Positions 1-8,734 of a stretch of DNA of 64,000 bases are shown here, piece after piece. Under the pieces are notes generated by a model. The model did no database searches. It saw only the letters and a program-made list of their open reading frames with translations, and was not told the DNA's origin. The translations under genes were made by a program, and so were the position numbers. The stretch is taken from positions 3,396,550 through 3,460,549 of the forward strand of contig NZ_CP090958.1 in NCBI RefSeq assembly GCF_025787225.1. The letters are read 5' to 3'. Origin of the DNA: Saxibacter everestensis (lineage in GTDB: Bacteria > Actinomycetota > Actinomycetes > Actinomycetales > Brevibacteriaceae). Position 1 is the stretch's first letter. Every line of letters begins with the position of its first letter.

Positions 1-633
1 CGGATTCTGCTCGTTGATTGCGGCCATGATGCTTAAGCCCGCATCGAGCATCTGCCCCTTGTTTGCCCGATCGAAGCCGATGCCCAGGTCCTCGAGCTTG
101 ACGAAGGCGTAGAAGTTCCCGCCGTAGGCGATGTCGTAACCGACCGAACCGAATCCATCGACGTCTACCCGCTGGTCGAGCGTGTAGACGAACGAGGGCA
201 CGTTCCGGATAGTGACCGACTTCGCAGCGCCATTCTCGACCCGCACCCGGGCCTCGACCAGGCCGGCCGGGGTATCGAGCCGGATCAGCGTCTCCGGTTC
301 CCGCACCTCGACCATCCCGGTCTCCACCAGCACGGTTGCCACGCCGATCGTTCCGTGGCCGCACATCGGCAGACATCCCGACACCTCGATGTACAGCACG
401 CCGAAATCGGCGTCCGGCCTGGTTGGCGGCTGCAGGATCGCACCCGACATCGAGGAGTGGCCCCGGGGTTCGTACATCAGCAGCGTGCGAAGGTGATCAG
501 AGTCGGCGAGGAAGTTCTGCCGCTTCTCGGACATCGACGCACCCGGCAAAACCCCGACACCGCCCGTGATCACCCGGGTGGGCATTCCTTCGGTGTGCGA
601 ATCCACCGCGTGATAAACGACTTGGGAGCGCAT
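1..633 (-). CDS. lhpA: 4-hydroxyproline 2-epimerase (proline racemase family), 3' end cut by window edge
   Basis: The first 211 codons are present; the C-terminal part lies left of the window. The protein starts MRSQVVYHAVDSHTEGMPTR and carries the catalytic motif MCGHGT with Cys at about residue 91, the first of the two cysteines of proline racemase/hydroxyproline epimerase enzymes. The second cysteine would lie outside the window. The family interconverts trans-4-hydroxy-L-proline and cis-4-hydroxy-D-proline in the cytoplasm. It starts 6 nt after the deaminase stop and so reads as the last visible gene of a deaminase-epimerase unit. The neighbouring deaminase, D-hydroxyproline dehydrogenase and semialdehyde dehydrogenase make hydroxyproline a much better substrate guess than proline. 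Confidence 0.88.
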   Translation of the reverse strand, partial: MRSQVVYHAVDSHTEGMPTRVITGGVGVLPGASMSEKRQNFLADSDHLRTLLMYEPRGHSSMSGAILQPPTRPDADFGVLYIEVSGCLPMCGHGTIGVATVLVETGMVEVREPETLIRLDTPAGLVEARVRVENGAAKSVTIRNVPSFVYTLDQRVDVDGFGSVGYDIAYGGNFYAFVKLEDLGIGFDRANKGQMLDAGLSIMAAINEQNP

Positions 634-639
634 GGCAGG

Positions 640-1533
640 TTAGTTTAGCCCTGCGTCGATGCAGGCCTGAGTGGCCTCGCGGACGATCTTCTCGGTTTCG
701 GCAGTCAGCGGCTGGCGAGGCGGGCGGCAGACACCGGCGAAGTGACCGATCATTTCCTGTCCAAGCTTGATCGCCTGGATGAATTCGGTCTTCGAATCCC
801 AGCGCAGCACCGGATGCATCTGGCGGTACAGCGGCAAGGCCTTCTCCAGATCACCAGCTATCGCGGCATTGTAGAGTTCGATGCTTGCCTTCGGGAACAC
901 CTGCGGGTAGCCGGAGACCCAGCCCTTGGCGCCGGCTATGGCGACCTCGAGCACGGTGTCGTCGGTGCCGATCATCAGGTCGAGTTCGGGAGCGAGCTCG
1001 CTGACTTCGTAGCAGCGGCGTACATCTCCGGAGAACTCCTTGACCCCGACGATGAATCCCTCGTGCGCCAGCTTGGCGAGCAACTGCGGAGTCAGGTCGA
1101 CCTTGGTGTCGATCGGGTTGTTGTAGGCGGTCACCGCAAGGCCGACGCTTGCGATCAGCTCGAAGTGCTGCAGGATCGACCGCTCGTCTGCACGGTAGGA
1201 GTTCGGCGGCAACGCCATCACGGCCTCGCAGCCGGCGTCCTTGGCGAACTGGGCGTGCCGCTTCGACTCGAGTCCACTGTAGGCGCCGACTCCCGGCATC
1301 ACCGAGAACCCAGCCGGCGCTGCTTCGACGGCGGTCCGCACGACCCGGTCACGCTCTTCGACGGTCAAGGACTGGTACTCGCCGAGCGAGCCGTTGGGCG
1401 TCACGCCGTCGCAACCCTGTTCAGCTAGCCAGGCGATGTTGTTGGAATATGCGTCGAAGTTGACGCTGAAATCTTCGTTGAACGGCAGGCTCGTCGCTAC
1501 CAGTACTCCGTGCCAGGGCTTCTTGTCCGCCAC
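640..1533 (-). CDS. lhpC: Dihydrodipicolinate synthase-family protein, probable 1-pyrroline-4-hydroxy-2-carboxylate deaminase
   Basis: A 297-residue TIM-barrel protein of the DapA family. Visible are the NGSLGEY loop, Tyr137 (AYNNP) and the Schiff-base Lys165 in GVKEFSGD. In hydroxyproline degradation this family deaminates 1-pyrroline-4-hydroxy-2-carboxylate to 2-oxoglutarate semialdehyde. The GTG start at 1533 is chosen because AAGGAG lies just upstream; a longer reading to an ATG at 1614 would translate the promoter/operator region. Context, not sequence alone, excludes lysine-biosynthetic DapA: the flanking genes supply its substrate and use its product. The promoter is probably internal, because a 107-nt gap with a putative operator separates it from the upstream dehydrogenase gene. 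Confidence 0.88.
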   Translation of the reverse strand: MADKKPWHGVLVATSLPFNEDFSVNFDAYSNNIAWLAEQGCDGVTPNGSLGEYQSLTVEERDRVVRTAVEAAPAGFSVMPGVGAYSGLESKRHAQFAKDAGCEAVMALPPNSYRADERSILQHFELIASVGLAVTAYNNPIDTKVDLTPQLLAKLAHEGFIVGVKEFSGDVRRCYEVSELAPELDLMIGTDDTVLEVAIAGAKGWVSGYPQVFPKASIELYNAAIAGDLEKALPLYRQMHPVLRWDSKTEFIQAIKLGQEMIGHFAGVCRPPRQPLTAETEKIVREATQACIDAGLN

Positions 1534-1595
1534 GCTATGCTCCTTCGGATAATCGGGTCTCAAGGCGGGAAAGCTGGGTTCACCTTCTCTCGCTT

Positions 1596-1610
1596 GTGCA
1601 ATATTACATA
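1596..1610. promoter_or_regulatory. Putative operator copy 1 of the hydroxyproline genes
   Basis: GTGCAATATTACATA contains the near-palindrome TGCAATATTACA. A second copy differing at one position lies at 4750-4764 in the divergent promoter region of the same pathway. This copy is about 65 nt upstream of the deaminase start. GntR/FadR-type regulators often control such pathways and bind palindromes of this size. No regulator gene of the pathway is in the window. Confidence 0.55.
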
Positions 1611-1639
1611 ACACTGTGCCAAAAGCGCCAGAAGTATTT

Positions 1640-3172
1640 TTACTCGGTTGCCGCCAGCGCTCCCAGCCGGACCGGCACCGCGACCGAACGCCCGGCAGCG
1701 GACGGCGTCATCGGCTCACCGTTGAGTTCGGCAGCCAGGCAGTCCGCAGCGAAACCGCAGATCCGGCCCTGGCACCACCCCATTCCGGCCCGGGTCAGCT
1801 GCTTGATCTGCCGGGAATCGCGGGCGCCGTGCGCTTCGCAGGCTGCCACCACGGCCGAATAGGGAACCTCTTCGCAGCGACAGATCGTGGTATCTGCCCG
1901 CAACGCCTGACTCCAGCCGGCCGGCACCGGATGTGCCGTATGCATGGCGACGGCGAACCGGCGCAGCCGCGCGATCTCTGCGCGGATCTGGCGCTCACGT
2001 CGCGTCGCCACCACCGGCGGCAGACCAAGGCTGCGGCACACGGCCTCGCCTGCCAGCTGACCCTCGCGCACCGCGAGCTGCGATCCGCCGACGCCGCACA
2101 GCTCACCGGCGGCGAAAACGACGGAAACACTGGTCATTTGCTCGGCATCCACACTGACAACCATCGAGCGGTCAATGTCGGCGCGCAGCTCACAGCCCAA
2201 CGCCACGGCAAGGTCGAGCTGCGGGGTGAATCCCCAGCCGACGCCGACCGCATCGACCGCAACCCTCCGTCTGCCTCCCGGCCGGATAGCGCCGCCGCGG
2301 CTGAGCCGGGCCACCGTGACCGCCTCAACTCGATCGGTGCCATGCGCTTCGACGATCATTGTTTGCGACCGGTAGGGCACCCGGTGCCGGACGAAACTCG
2401 CGGCATAGTGCGCGCCTTCGATGAGCTTGGCCGGATTCGAGGCCAGCTCGCGCAGGTGACGACTCCAGTTAGTGACCGGCGCGGATTCGAAGACGCCGAC
2501 GACGTCCGCACCGCGTTCGGCCAACCCCGCTGCGACCGGGAGCAGAAACGGCCCGGTTCCACCTATGGCGATCCGCGCTCCGGCGCTGACGGCGTTGGCC
2601 TTCAGCAGAGCCTGCAGGCCGCCGGCAGTCATCACGCCCGGCAGATCCCAGCCTGGAAACGGCAGCTGGCGATCGAAGGCGCCGGTGGCAAGGATGAGTC
2701 GGCGACTCAGAACGATCCGTTCGACATCGTTGCCCGGACCGGCCGAACGATCCACCATCCGGATACTGAGGATGCCGTCCCGGCTAATCGTCCAGACGTG
2801 ATGGTTCTGGAAGAGCGCGAGCTGCCCGGTGGCTTCGGCGGCGCGCAGCGTCGCGCGCAACTGGTGGAAGGTGTCCAGGTCATGGTGCAGCGAGGCGGTT
2901 TCCCGTTCCGTCAATGGCATGGCGCGAGTCGCCTTTTCGTGATCGGCGCCATCCGCCGGTCCGTTGCTGGCGCCATCCGCCGGTCGTTCCGCTTCGTCGT
3001 CCCGTCGCGGCCCGCCCGCGTCCACCGGCGCGGGTTGCCGCCAGAACTGGCCGCCGAGCGCCGAGCCGGCGTCGATGAGGGCGATCCGCAAGCCACCCCG
3101 AACCGCGGTGGCCGCCGCGGCCAATCCGGCGGGACCGGCACCGATCACGGCAAGATCAAACGGCTTGGTCAT
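1640..3172 (-). CDS. lhpE: FAD-dependent oxidoreductase, alpha-type subunit of D-hydroxyproline dehydrogenase
   Basis: 510 residues. An N-terminal FAD Rossmann motif (VIGAGPAGLAAAATAV) is followed by a second nucleotide-binding region (GARIAIGGTGPFLLPVAAG) and a C-terminal BFD-like iron-sulfur region with CRCEE and later GWCQGRICG cysteines. This layout matches the alpha subunit of heteromeric D-hydroxyproline dehydrogenases and hydrogen-cyanide-synthase/sarcosine-oxidase-like flavoenzymes. The start MTKPFDLAVIGAG at 3172 overlaps the upstream ferredoxin-like gene by 17 nt and has AGGAAGGA before it. The 3425-3156 and 4687-3422 genes encode the other two subunits. Confidence 0.85.
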   Translation of the reverse strand: MTKPFDLAVIGAGPAGLAAAATAVRGGLRIALIDAGSALGGQFWRQPAPVDAGGPRRDDEAERPADGASNGPADGADHEKATRAMPLTERETASLHHDLDTFHQLRATLRAAEATGQLALFQNHHVWTISRDGILSIRMVDRSAGPGNDVERIVLSRRLILATGAFDRQLPFPGWDLPGVMTAGGLQALLKANAVSAGARIAIGGTGPFLLPVAAGLAERGADVVGVFESAPVTNWSRHLRELASNPAKLIEGAHYAASFVRHRVPYRSQTMIVEAHGTDRVEAVTVARLSRGGAIRPGGRRRVAVDAVGVGWGFTPQLDLAVALGCELRADIDRSMVVSVDAEQMTSVSVVFAAGELCGVGGSQLAVREGQLAGEAVCRSLGLPPVVATRRERQIRAEIARLRRFAVAMHTAHPVPAGWSQALRADTTICRCEEVPYSAVVAACEAHGARDSRQIKQLTRAGMGWCQGRICGFAADCLAAELNGEPMTPSAAGRSVAVPVRLGALAATE

Positions 3173-3425
3173 CGCGGCCGGTTCCTTCCTGACTCTGCAC
3201 AGACATCCCGTTGCGGGCCGGCACAAGGCAGGCGCGCTCATTCGGTTGGCCGTCAACGATCAGCAGGCAGTCGAAGCACACCCCGATGCCGCAGAAGAGT
3301 CCCCTGGGTTTCCCGGCATTCCGGGTTGAACGCCAGCTGACCGTGCCATCGGCCATCAACGCACCGCCAATTGTCTGACCGGGTCGGAACGGCACGTCCC
3401 TGTCGTCGAAGCTGAATGTAGTCAC
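3156..3425 (-). CDS. lhpF: Small (2Fe-2S)-binding subunit of D-hydroxyproline dehydrogenase
   Basis: An 89-residue ferredoxin-like protein. The cysteines in GLFCGIGVCFDC plus a later ERAC fit the plant-type 2Fe-2S pattern C-x4-C-x2-C-x(n)-C. It begins with GTG overlapping the TGA of the upstream oxidase gene (GTGA), with AAGGAGG as ribosome site inside that gene. It presumably passes electrons between the two flavoprotein subunits. The tight overlaps on both sides suggest translational coupling and a fixed subunit ratio. Confidence 0.85.
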   Translation of the reverse strand: MTTFSFDDRDVPFRPGQTIGGALMADGTVSWRSTRNAGKPRGLFCGIGVCFDCLLIVDGQPNERACLVPARNGMSVQSQEGTGRDDQAV

Positions 3426-4687
3426 TGATTAGCCTCCTTGGCTTGGCCGGCTGTGATCGTCTGCGCGATTGCGGCAGCAGTTGGAGCGTCCGGAAGCAGC
3501 GGAGCCTCCGCCTGCGCCGTCGCGACAGCAGTCTCCGGATCGAACCGATCCGGTCGGAACGCCACATAATCAACTCCCGACTCCCGAGCGCTCTGCTGAT
3601 GTGCACCACCGAGAATCTGCTGGGTAATCGCATACCCGGTTGCCGGAGCCAGGCCAATTCCGGCACCCTCGTGCCCACAGGCGTGATAAACGCCCGGCGT
3701 GCGGAGGTCGGCGCCGATAACGGGAAGGTGGTCCGGGCAATAGGGCCGGAATCCGTGGTAGACCCGCAACAGGTTGATCTGCGCGAGCATCGGGAACAGT
3801 GCTATTGCCTGCCGGGAGAGGGTAGCCACGATGTCGGCCCGAAGAGATGAGTCGAATCCCACCCGCTCCCGGCTGGCGCCGATCAGCACGGTGCCGCCCT
3901 GGGTTCCTTCGACCACGCATGATGTCTGCAACCCTGCTGTCGACGCGGCGACATTGGCGACGTAGTCCGCCGAATAGACCTTGTGGTTGACCACCTTCGG
4001 CAAGGGCTCGGTGATGAGCACGAACCCGCGCCTCGGCAACACCGGAACGGGAGCGCCCAGCGCCTCGGACACGGTACCGCCCCAGGTCCCGGCGGCATTG
4101 ACGACAATGTCGGCAGCTATGTCGCCACGATTCGTGCGAACCGCGGCAACCGCGCCGGAGCCATCGGTCTTCACTCCGAGCATTTCAGTCGCACCGAGGT
4201 AGCGGACGCCGCGATTGCGGGCGGCAGCAAGCATCTGGTTCGCCGCCAGCACCGGCTGAACCTGCATGTCTTCGGGATAGAACACGCCGCCCGGCAGCTC
4301 GGGATTCAGATGCGGCTCGAGGTCGAGCATGCTGGTTCGCGGCTCGACGGCGATCCCGGCTCGGGACTGCGCCTGGGCGAATTCGTTCAGCGGATCGAGC
4401 GAGGCGGCAGAAGTCGCCACGACCAGGCCGCCCTTCTCTTCCAGCTCGATCGTTTCGCGGCCGAGTTCGGCGCCGATTTCGAGCCATAGCGAGCGACTGA
4501 GCTTCATCAGCTCGAGTTCGGCGCCCGCACCCTTGTCGGAGACCAGCAAGTTGCCCTCGCAGCGACTGGTCGTGCCGGAGCCAGGCTGCCCACGGTCGAT
4601 CACCGTGACATCGAACCGTTCTTTCGACAAGTAATAGGCACAGGCGGCACCAATAATGCCGGCGCCGACGATGACGATCTTTGTCAC
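3422..4687 (-). CDS. lhpB: D-amino-acid-oxidase-like flavoprotein, catalytic subunit of D-hydroxyproline dehydrogenase
   Basis: 421 residues of the DadA/glycine oxidase (DAO) family. The N-terminal FAD motif is VIVGAGIIGAACAYYLS, and the C-terminal FAD region includes YHGFRPYCPDHLPVIG and HACGHEGAGIGLAPATG. It would oxidise cis-4-hydroxy-D-proline to 1-pyrroline-4-hydroxy-2-carboxylate. The GTG start at 4687 follows a strong GAGGAGG; a longer in-frame reading to 4786 would run through the operator at 4750-4764. It is the first gene of the leftward dehydrogenase operon, divergent from the semialdehyde dehydrogenase. Confidence 0.85.
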   Translation of the reverse strand: MTKIVIVGAGIIGAACAYYLSKERFDVTVIDRGQPGSGTTSRCEGNLLVSDKGAGAELELMKLSRSLWLEIGAELGRETIELEEKGGLVVATSAASLDPLNEFAQAQSRAGIAVEPRTSMLDLEPHLNPELPGGVFYPEDMQVQPVLAANQMLAAARNRGVRYLGATEMLGVKTDGSGAVAAVRTNRGDIAADIVVNAAGTWGGTVSEALGAPVPVLPRRGFVLITEPLPKVVNHKVYSADYVANVAASTAGLQTSCVVEGTQGGTVLIGASRERVGFDSSLRADIVATLSRQAIALFPMLAQINLLRVYHGFRPYCPDHLPVIGADLRTPGVYHACGHEGAGIGLAPATGYAITQQILGGAHQQSARESGVDYVAFRPDRFDPETAVATAQAEAPLLPDAPTAAAIAQTITAGQAKEANQ

Positions 4688-4749
4688 CGAAACGTCCTCC
4701 TCATGCTGTGTCGCCGGTTCGAGTCCAGCGTGCTGAAAACCCGAGCGTA

Positions 4750-4764
4750 GTGCAATGTTACATA
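4750..4764. promoter_or_regulatory. Putative operator copy 2 in the divergent hydroxyproline promoter
   Basis: GTGCAATGTTACATA repeats 14 of 15 bases of the site at 1596-1610. It sits in the 140-nt divergent region between the oxidase (start 4687) and the aldehyde dehydrogenase (start 4828), where one bound regulator could control both directions. Confidence 0.55.
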
Positions 4765-4827
4765 GCGCAGTTTCGATGTGAAACACTCATCGGGTACCTC
4801 ATCATCGTCGATTTGAAGGAAGTACCC

Positions 4828-6408
4828 ATGACAATCAACGGTCATTCACTCATCGCCGGTCAGTCAGTTCCCGGCACTGAGGGCTCGACGCAGGCGGTCG
4901 ACCCCGCCACCGGCAAGTCGCTCGACCCCGGTTTTTCTTTCATCTCCGCCGACCAGCTTGATGCCGCGGCCGCCGCGGCCGCAGAAGCTTTCGACAGCTA
5001 CCGAGCCACCACGCCCAAAGAACGCGCGGAGTTCCTGGAACGAATTGCCGACAACATCGAGGCCCGCGCGGAGCAGATCACCGAACGCGGCGTCGCCGAG
5101 ACCGGCCTGCCAGCCGCCCGGCTCGAGGGCGAGCGCGGGCGCACCACCGGCCAACTGCGCCTCTTCGCCCAGACCGTCCGAGCCGGTGACCATCAGGAGG
5201 TTCGGGTGGACCCCGCTCAGCCGGATCGTCAGCCGGCCCCCCGCCCCGACATCCGTCAGCGCCAGATTCCGGTCGGGCCGGTTGCCGTTTTCGGTGCCTC
5301 GAACTTTCCGTTGGCGTTTTCAACCGCCGGTGGCGATACCGCATCCGCACTTGCCGCCGGGTGCCCCGTGATCGTCAAGGCTCATAACGCACATCCCGGC
5401 ACGGCCGAACTCGTGGGCCAGGCGATAACGGAGGCAGTTCAGGCGAGCGGTCTGCCGGCCGGCACCTTCTCGCTGATCTATGGTTCCGGCAAGACCGTCG
5501 GCCAGGCACTGGTATCCGATCCGCGGATCAAGGCGGTCGGCTTCACCGGCTCACAGGCCGGCGGCACCGCGCTGATGAAAACCGCCGCCGCCAGACCGGA
5601 GCCGATTCCGGTGTATGCCGAGATGTCGTCGATCAATCCGGTCTTCCTGCTGTCCGGCGCGCTAGCCTCCGATGCCGAAAAACTTGGCGCGGATTTCGTC
5701 GGATCACTCACCATGGGGTCGGGCCAGTTCTGCACCAATCCCGGCCTGGTATTCGTGCCGAATGGCGCGGATGGCGACCGCTTCGTTTCCGCGGCAGTCT
5801 CAACCGTTGGAGTGACTGCGGGCCAGACCATGTTGACGCCCGGAATCGCCGCCGCTTGCGCAGCGGGGATCGATCGACTTGGCGGAATCAATGGTGTCTC
5901 ACTGATTGCCGAAGGCACGCCGGGCGATACCGAGAACGCGCCAAGTCCAACCTTGTTCGAGACTGAGCTCGATGTGTTCGCCAACGAAATCGAACTACAG
6001 GAGGAGGTATTCGGCTCGGCGTCGCTCATCGTGCGCTACGACTCCGTGGACGAACTGGTGACCGCAGTTTCGGCGATCCAGGGCCAGCTCACCGCCACCC
6101 TGCACGTCACGGACCAGGATGCAGCCATCGCCGAGCGGCTACTGCCCGTGCTCGAACGTCGAGTCGGCCGCATCCTGTTCAATGGCTGGCCGACCGGAGT
6201 CGAGGTGAATCATGCCATGGTGCACGGCGGGCCTTTCCCCGCCACCTCTGATCCACGGACCACCTCCGTCGGCACGCTGGCAATCTATCGGTTCCAGCGT
6301 CCGGTCGCCTACCAGAACATGCCGGCATCGCTGATGCCGCCGGCCGTCTCTGACCAGAACCCGTGGGGTCTCCGACGCCGGGTCGATGGGGAGCCCCGCC
6401 AGGACTAA
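4828..6408 (+). CDS. lhpG: 2-oxoglutarate-semialdehyde (2,5-dioxovalerate) dehydrogenase
   Basis: 526-residue aldehyde dehydrogenase. Catalytic Cys302 is in GSGQFCTNPG and general-base Glu265 in YAEMSSINPVF; the MSSINPV variant and the length are typical of the KGSADH branch. It oxidises 2-oxoglutarate semialdehyde to 2-oxoglutarate with NAD(P)+, the last step of hydroxyproline degradation. The ATG at 4828 has GAAGGAAG six bases upstream; the longer frame from 4681 overlaps the divergent oxidase start and the operator and is rejected. It stands alone on the plus strand and ends just before a 19-bp inverted repeat. Confidence 0.9.
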   Translation: MTINGHSLIAGQSVPGTEGSTQAVDPATGKSLDPGFSFISADQLDAAAAAAAEAFDSYRATTPKERAEFLERIADNIEARAEQITERGVAETGLPAARLEGERGRTTGQLRLFAQTVRAGDHQEVRVDPAQPDRQPAPRPDIRQRQIPVGPVAVFGASNFPLAFSTAGGDTASALAAGCPVIVKAHNAHPGTAELVGQAITEAVQASGLPAGTFSLIYGSGKTVGQALVSDPRIKAVGFTGSQAGGTALMKTAAARPEPIPVYAEMSSINPVFLLSGALASDAEKLGADFVGSLTMGSGQFCTNPGLVFVPNGADGDRFVSAAVSTVGVTAGQTMLTPGIAAACAAGIDRLGGINGVSLIAEGTPGDTENAPSPTLFETELDVFANEIELQEEVFGSASLIVRYDSVDELVTAVSAIQGQLTATLHVTDQDAAIAERLLPVLERRVGRILFNGWPTGVEVNHAMVHGGPFPATSDPRTTSVGTLAIYRFQRPVAYQNMPASLMPPAVSDQNPWGLRRRVDGEPRQD

Positions 6409-6417
6409 GCGCCACCG

Positions 6418-6490
6418 GCGAAACGGTCCGCTTTCTGCTTTATTCCGTCCGCTTTTCCAGCTGCCGGAGCGAGAAAGCGGACCGTTTCGC
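6418..6490. terminator. Perfect 19-bp inverted repeat between convergent genes, probable bidirectional terminator
   Basis: Arms 6418-6436 (GCGAAACGGTCCGCTTTCT) and 6472-6490 are exact reverse complements, separated by 35 nt that contain a second partial CGTCCGCTTTT copy. It lies between the convergent ends of the aldehyde dehydrogenase and the oxidoreductase at 6523. There is no clear U-tract, and the spacer is long for a classical terminator. Confidence 0.6.
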
Positions 6491-6522
6491 GTTTACCCGG
6501 CCGGCTCGCCGCATTTGCCCGG

Positions 6523-7431
6523 CTAGCTCACCGTGAGGATGTACTTGCCGAGCACATGCCCTTCTTCACTTTTGGCATGCGCGGTCTGAGTGTCTTCGAG
6601 CGGGAAAGTTTCTGCGACCGGCAGCGTGAACTTTCCTTGCTCGAAGAGCGCCGCGGCATCTGCCCGTCCCTCGGGCGCTCGTCCCTCTCCACCGGAGGTG
6701 AACCGCACGCCGTGCCTGGCCGCATCCGCGTCGGCGATGGTGATCACCGCATCGGGACTCCCGGTGATCTGGATAAGCTCGGGGAGAGTTCCGGAGCCGA
6801 CAGCGTCGAAGGCGACATCGACACCCCGTGGTGCGATCTCATTCACCCGATCGACCAGCCCTTCGCCGTAGCTGACCGGTATTGCGCCAAGGGACCGAAG
6901 GAACTCATGATTCCGCTCGCTCGCCGTTCCGATCACCATGAGCCCATCGGCCAGCGCGAACTGCACGGCGGCCAGGCCGACCCCGCCTGCGGCACCGTTG
7001 ACGATCAGAGTCTGACCGGAACGGGCCGGCAGCAGATTCAATGCGCGGCGCGCCGTTTCGGCCGGCATCGGAAAGCCTGCCGCTTCCTCGAATGAGAGTC
7101 CGGCGGGTTTTTCCACCCAGTCCGAAAGAACGGCAAACTCGGCCGCTGCGCCGGAAACAGCGTGGCCGAAAACCTCATCGCCAGGGACAACGGAGTCGAC
7201 GCCATCACCGATTTCATCGACGACGCCGGCGGCATCCATCCCGACTCCGGCCGGTGTCTCAAGCGGATGGCCGGCCGCCATCACGCCGGAGCGTATCTTC
7301 CAGTCGATGGGATTGACCCCGGCGGCGCGCACCGCGATTCGGACCTGCCCGGCCGCAGGATGCGGTTCCTCTGTCTCGACGACCTTCAGGACCTCCGGTC
7401 CCCCGTACTGAGCAAACTTGACTGCCTTCAT
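6523..7431 (-). CDS. NADP-dependent MDR oxidoreductase (quinone oxidoreductase-like)
   Basis: 302 residues of the zinc-independent MDR/quinone oxidoreductase family. There is an N-terminal GroES-like domain (VRIAVRAAGVNPIDWK) and a Rossmann domain with the NADP motif NGAAGGVGLAAVQ near residue 150. The start MKAVKFAQYGGPEVL follows GGAGAATG. Substrate unknown. A paralogue sits at 54603-55532 with the same start pattern (MKAV...) and layout. The stop of the upstream Lrp-like regulator is 55 nt away on the same strand, so cotranscription is possible. Confidence 0.85.
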   Translation of the reverse strand: MKAVKFAQYGGPEVLKVVETEEPHPAAGQVRIAVRAAGVNPIDWKIRSGVMAAGHPLETPAGVGMDAAGVVDEIGDGVDSVVPGDEVFGHAVSGAAAEFAVLSDWVEKPAGLSFEEAAGFPMPAETARRALNLLPARSGQTLIVNGAAGGVGLAAVQFALADGLMVIGTASERNHEFLRSLGAIPVSYGEGLVDRVNEIAPRGVDVAFDAVGSGTLPELIQITGSPDAVITIADADAARHGVRFTSGGEGRAPEGRADAAALFEQGKFTLPVAETFPLEDTQTAHAKSEEGHVLGKYILTVS

Positions 7432-7486
7432 CACATTCTCCTCGCCGGTGCTTCTGCTGATCTGCGGTACGCGCGATCTATCCGAA

Positions 7487-8593
7487 TCAACTGGACGAGC
7501 TGCGGCCGTATTCCGGGAAGCCCGGCGAGGGCGGTGGGCGTTCGTTTTTGTCAGGTCTGCCGCGGTCGACAGGGACAGACCAGCCGTCTGACCCAGCCCA
7601 GGGATCGACCGGTATGGCGCGCTCACAGCGGCCAAGTTGATCAAGAATCCGTCCATACACCTTGACCTGCCGGGTAATCAGTCGACGGTCCAGGATGGAA
7701 GCGGATGGATACCTGGTCCGCACCCGGCGGAAGACCGTCTGCAGATGTTCCATTGACCGGACACCGACGATAAGCAGCAGATTCGCCGGGCTCGTCACCT
7801 CTGCACAAAAACGGGTTTCCTTCCACCCGCCGATGGCCGAACCTATGGAAGCGATCTCGTCGTCCGGAACCTGGAGCTGAACTACAGCACCCAGCGGATA
7901 CCCGAAGACCGGGCGAGCGATATCGCACCGGAACCCGATTTCGCCTGCGCGGGAGAGACGATTGATCCTACGTTTGATCGCGTACTCAGATTTGCCAAGC
8001 GATGCGGCGAGTTCGGTGAATGATCGTCTGCCATCCAGAGCCAACGCCAGAAACACTGCTCGATCTTCTATTCCGAGCAATGGCGTCGCTGCCCGCAATT
8101 GGTCGGCATCATCCTTTACGTACCTGGTCATCTGTGGCGAGATCACGCCCTCGCGCCAAAGGACACCGCCCAACATGCTTCCGAAAGCGTGCACCCGCGA
8201 ACGGAGAATGCGAGGGTCGTCGGGTATCGCCCGAGCCAGGGCATTATGTATCGAGGCCAGATCAGTGGTCAGCAGTATGCCGTGCACCTTGAATTCGCCG
8301 GTTGAGACGCCGACCGTGATGACCTCCGGCCGTTCGGCCAGCAGCATCGCAATCGCTTCCTCACTGCCGTGGCTGCATTCGAGCTCGATCACCGCGCCCT
8401 GCGAAGCCTGTGCAGTCAGCGAGATACTCGACCATGCCAGCCGATCATTGGTCAGACGTTCCCACCTCCGCGCCAGCGTCACGGTGGAGGCATCGACGAC
8501 GCGCGCGACGACGGACCAGCTGGCCCTGGCATTGAGCTGCAGGGCATCCACCAGTTCGATGTCTCTCTCGTCGGGATGTGTGGATTGCAACAT
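7487..8593 (-). CDS. Double-domain Lrp/AsnC-family transcriptional regulator
   Basis: 368 residues with two AsnC-type winged helices (DERDIELVDALQLNARASW near the N-terminus and DRAVFLALALDGRRSFTELA near residue 178), each followed by a RAM-like ligand-binding region. The C-terminus ends in a Pro/Ser-rich tail of about 30 residues. It is divergent from the MFS-M81 pair at 8735-11599 and probably controls it. No Shine-Dalgarno is visible; a TAAGTT -10-like hexamer lies six bases before the ATG, so the transcript may be leaderless. Confidence 0.85.
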   Translation of the reverse strand: MLQSTHPDERDIELVDALQLNARASWSVVARVVDASTVTLARRWERLTNDRLAWSSISLTAQASQGAVIELECSHGSEEAIAMLLAERPEVITVGVSTGEFKVHGILLTTDLASIHNALARAIPDDPRILRSRVHAFGSMLGGVLWREGVISPQMTRYVKDDADQLRAATPLLGIEDRAVFLALALDGRRSFTELAASLGKSEYAIKRRINRLSRAGEIGFRCDIARPVFGYPLGAVVQLQVPDDEIASIGSAIGGWKETRFCAEVTSPANLLLIVGVRSMEHLQTVFRRVRTRYPSASILDRRLITRQVKVYGRILDQLGRCERAIPVDPWAGSDGWSVPVDRGRPDKNERPPPSPGFPEYGRSSSS

Positions 8594-8734
8594 AGCTACA
8601 ACTTAGGCTAATTCACCCTGTTTTTGTCCTAGATTTCTCGGTTGGTACGCCATTTTCCTGCATTTAGCCGACACTTCGTCAAACCGATCATAGGGTCATA
8701 CCAGGTTTCACACGACGAGGCATAAGGGCGCCAG
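8594..8734. promoter_or_regulatory. Divergent regulator/transporter promoter region
   Basis: AT-rich 141-nt interval between the Lrp-like gene and the MFS gene. It holds the -10-like TAAGTT (minus strand, 8605-8600) for the regulator and an AAGGGCG ribosome site for the transporter. I see no clear long palindrome. Confidence 0.4.

Noticed and set aside
1616-3340. Plus-strand open frame of 574 codons opposite the FAD oxidoreductase
   Set aside because: Arg/Pro/Gly-rich translation without domains; the minus strand holds a full flavoprotein with known motifs. A GC-bias shadow.
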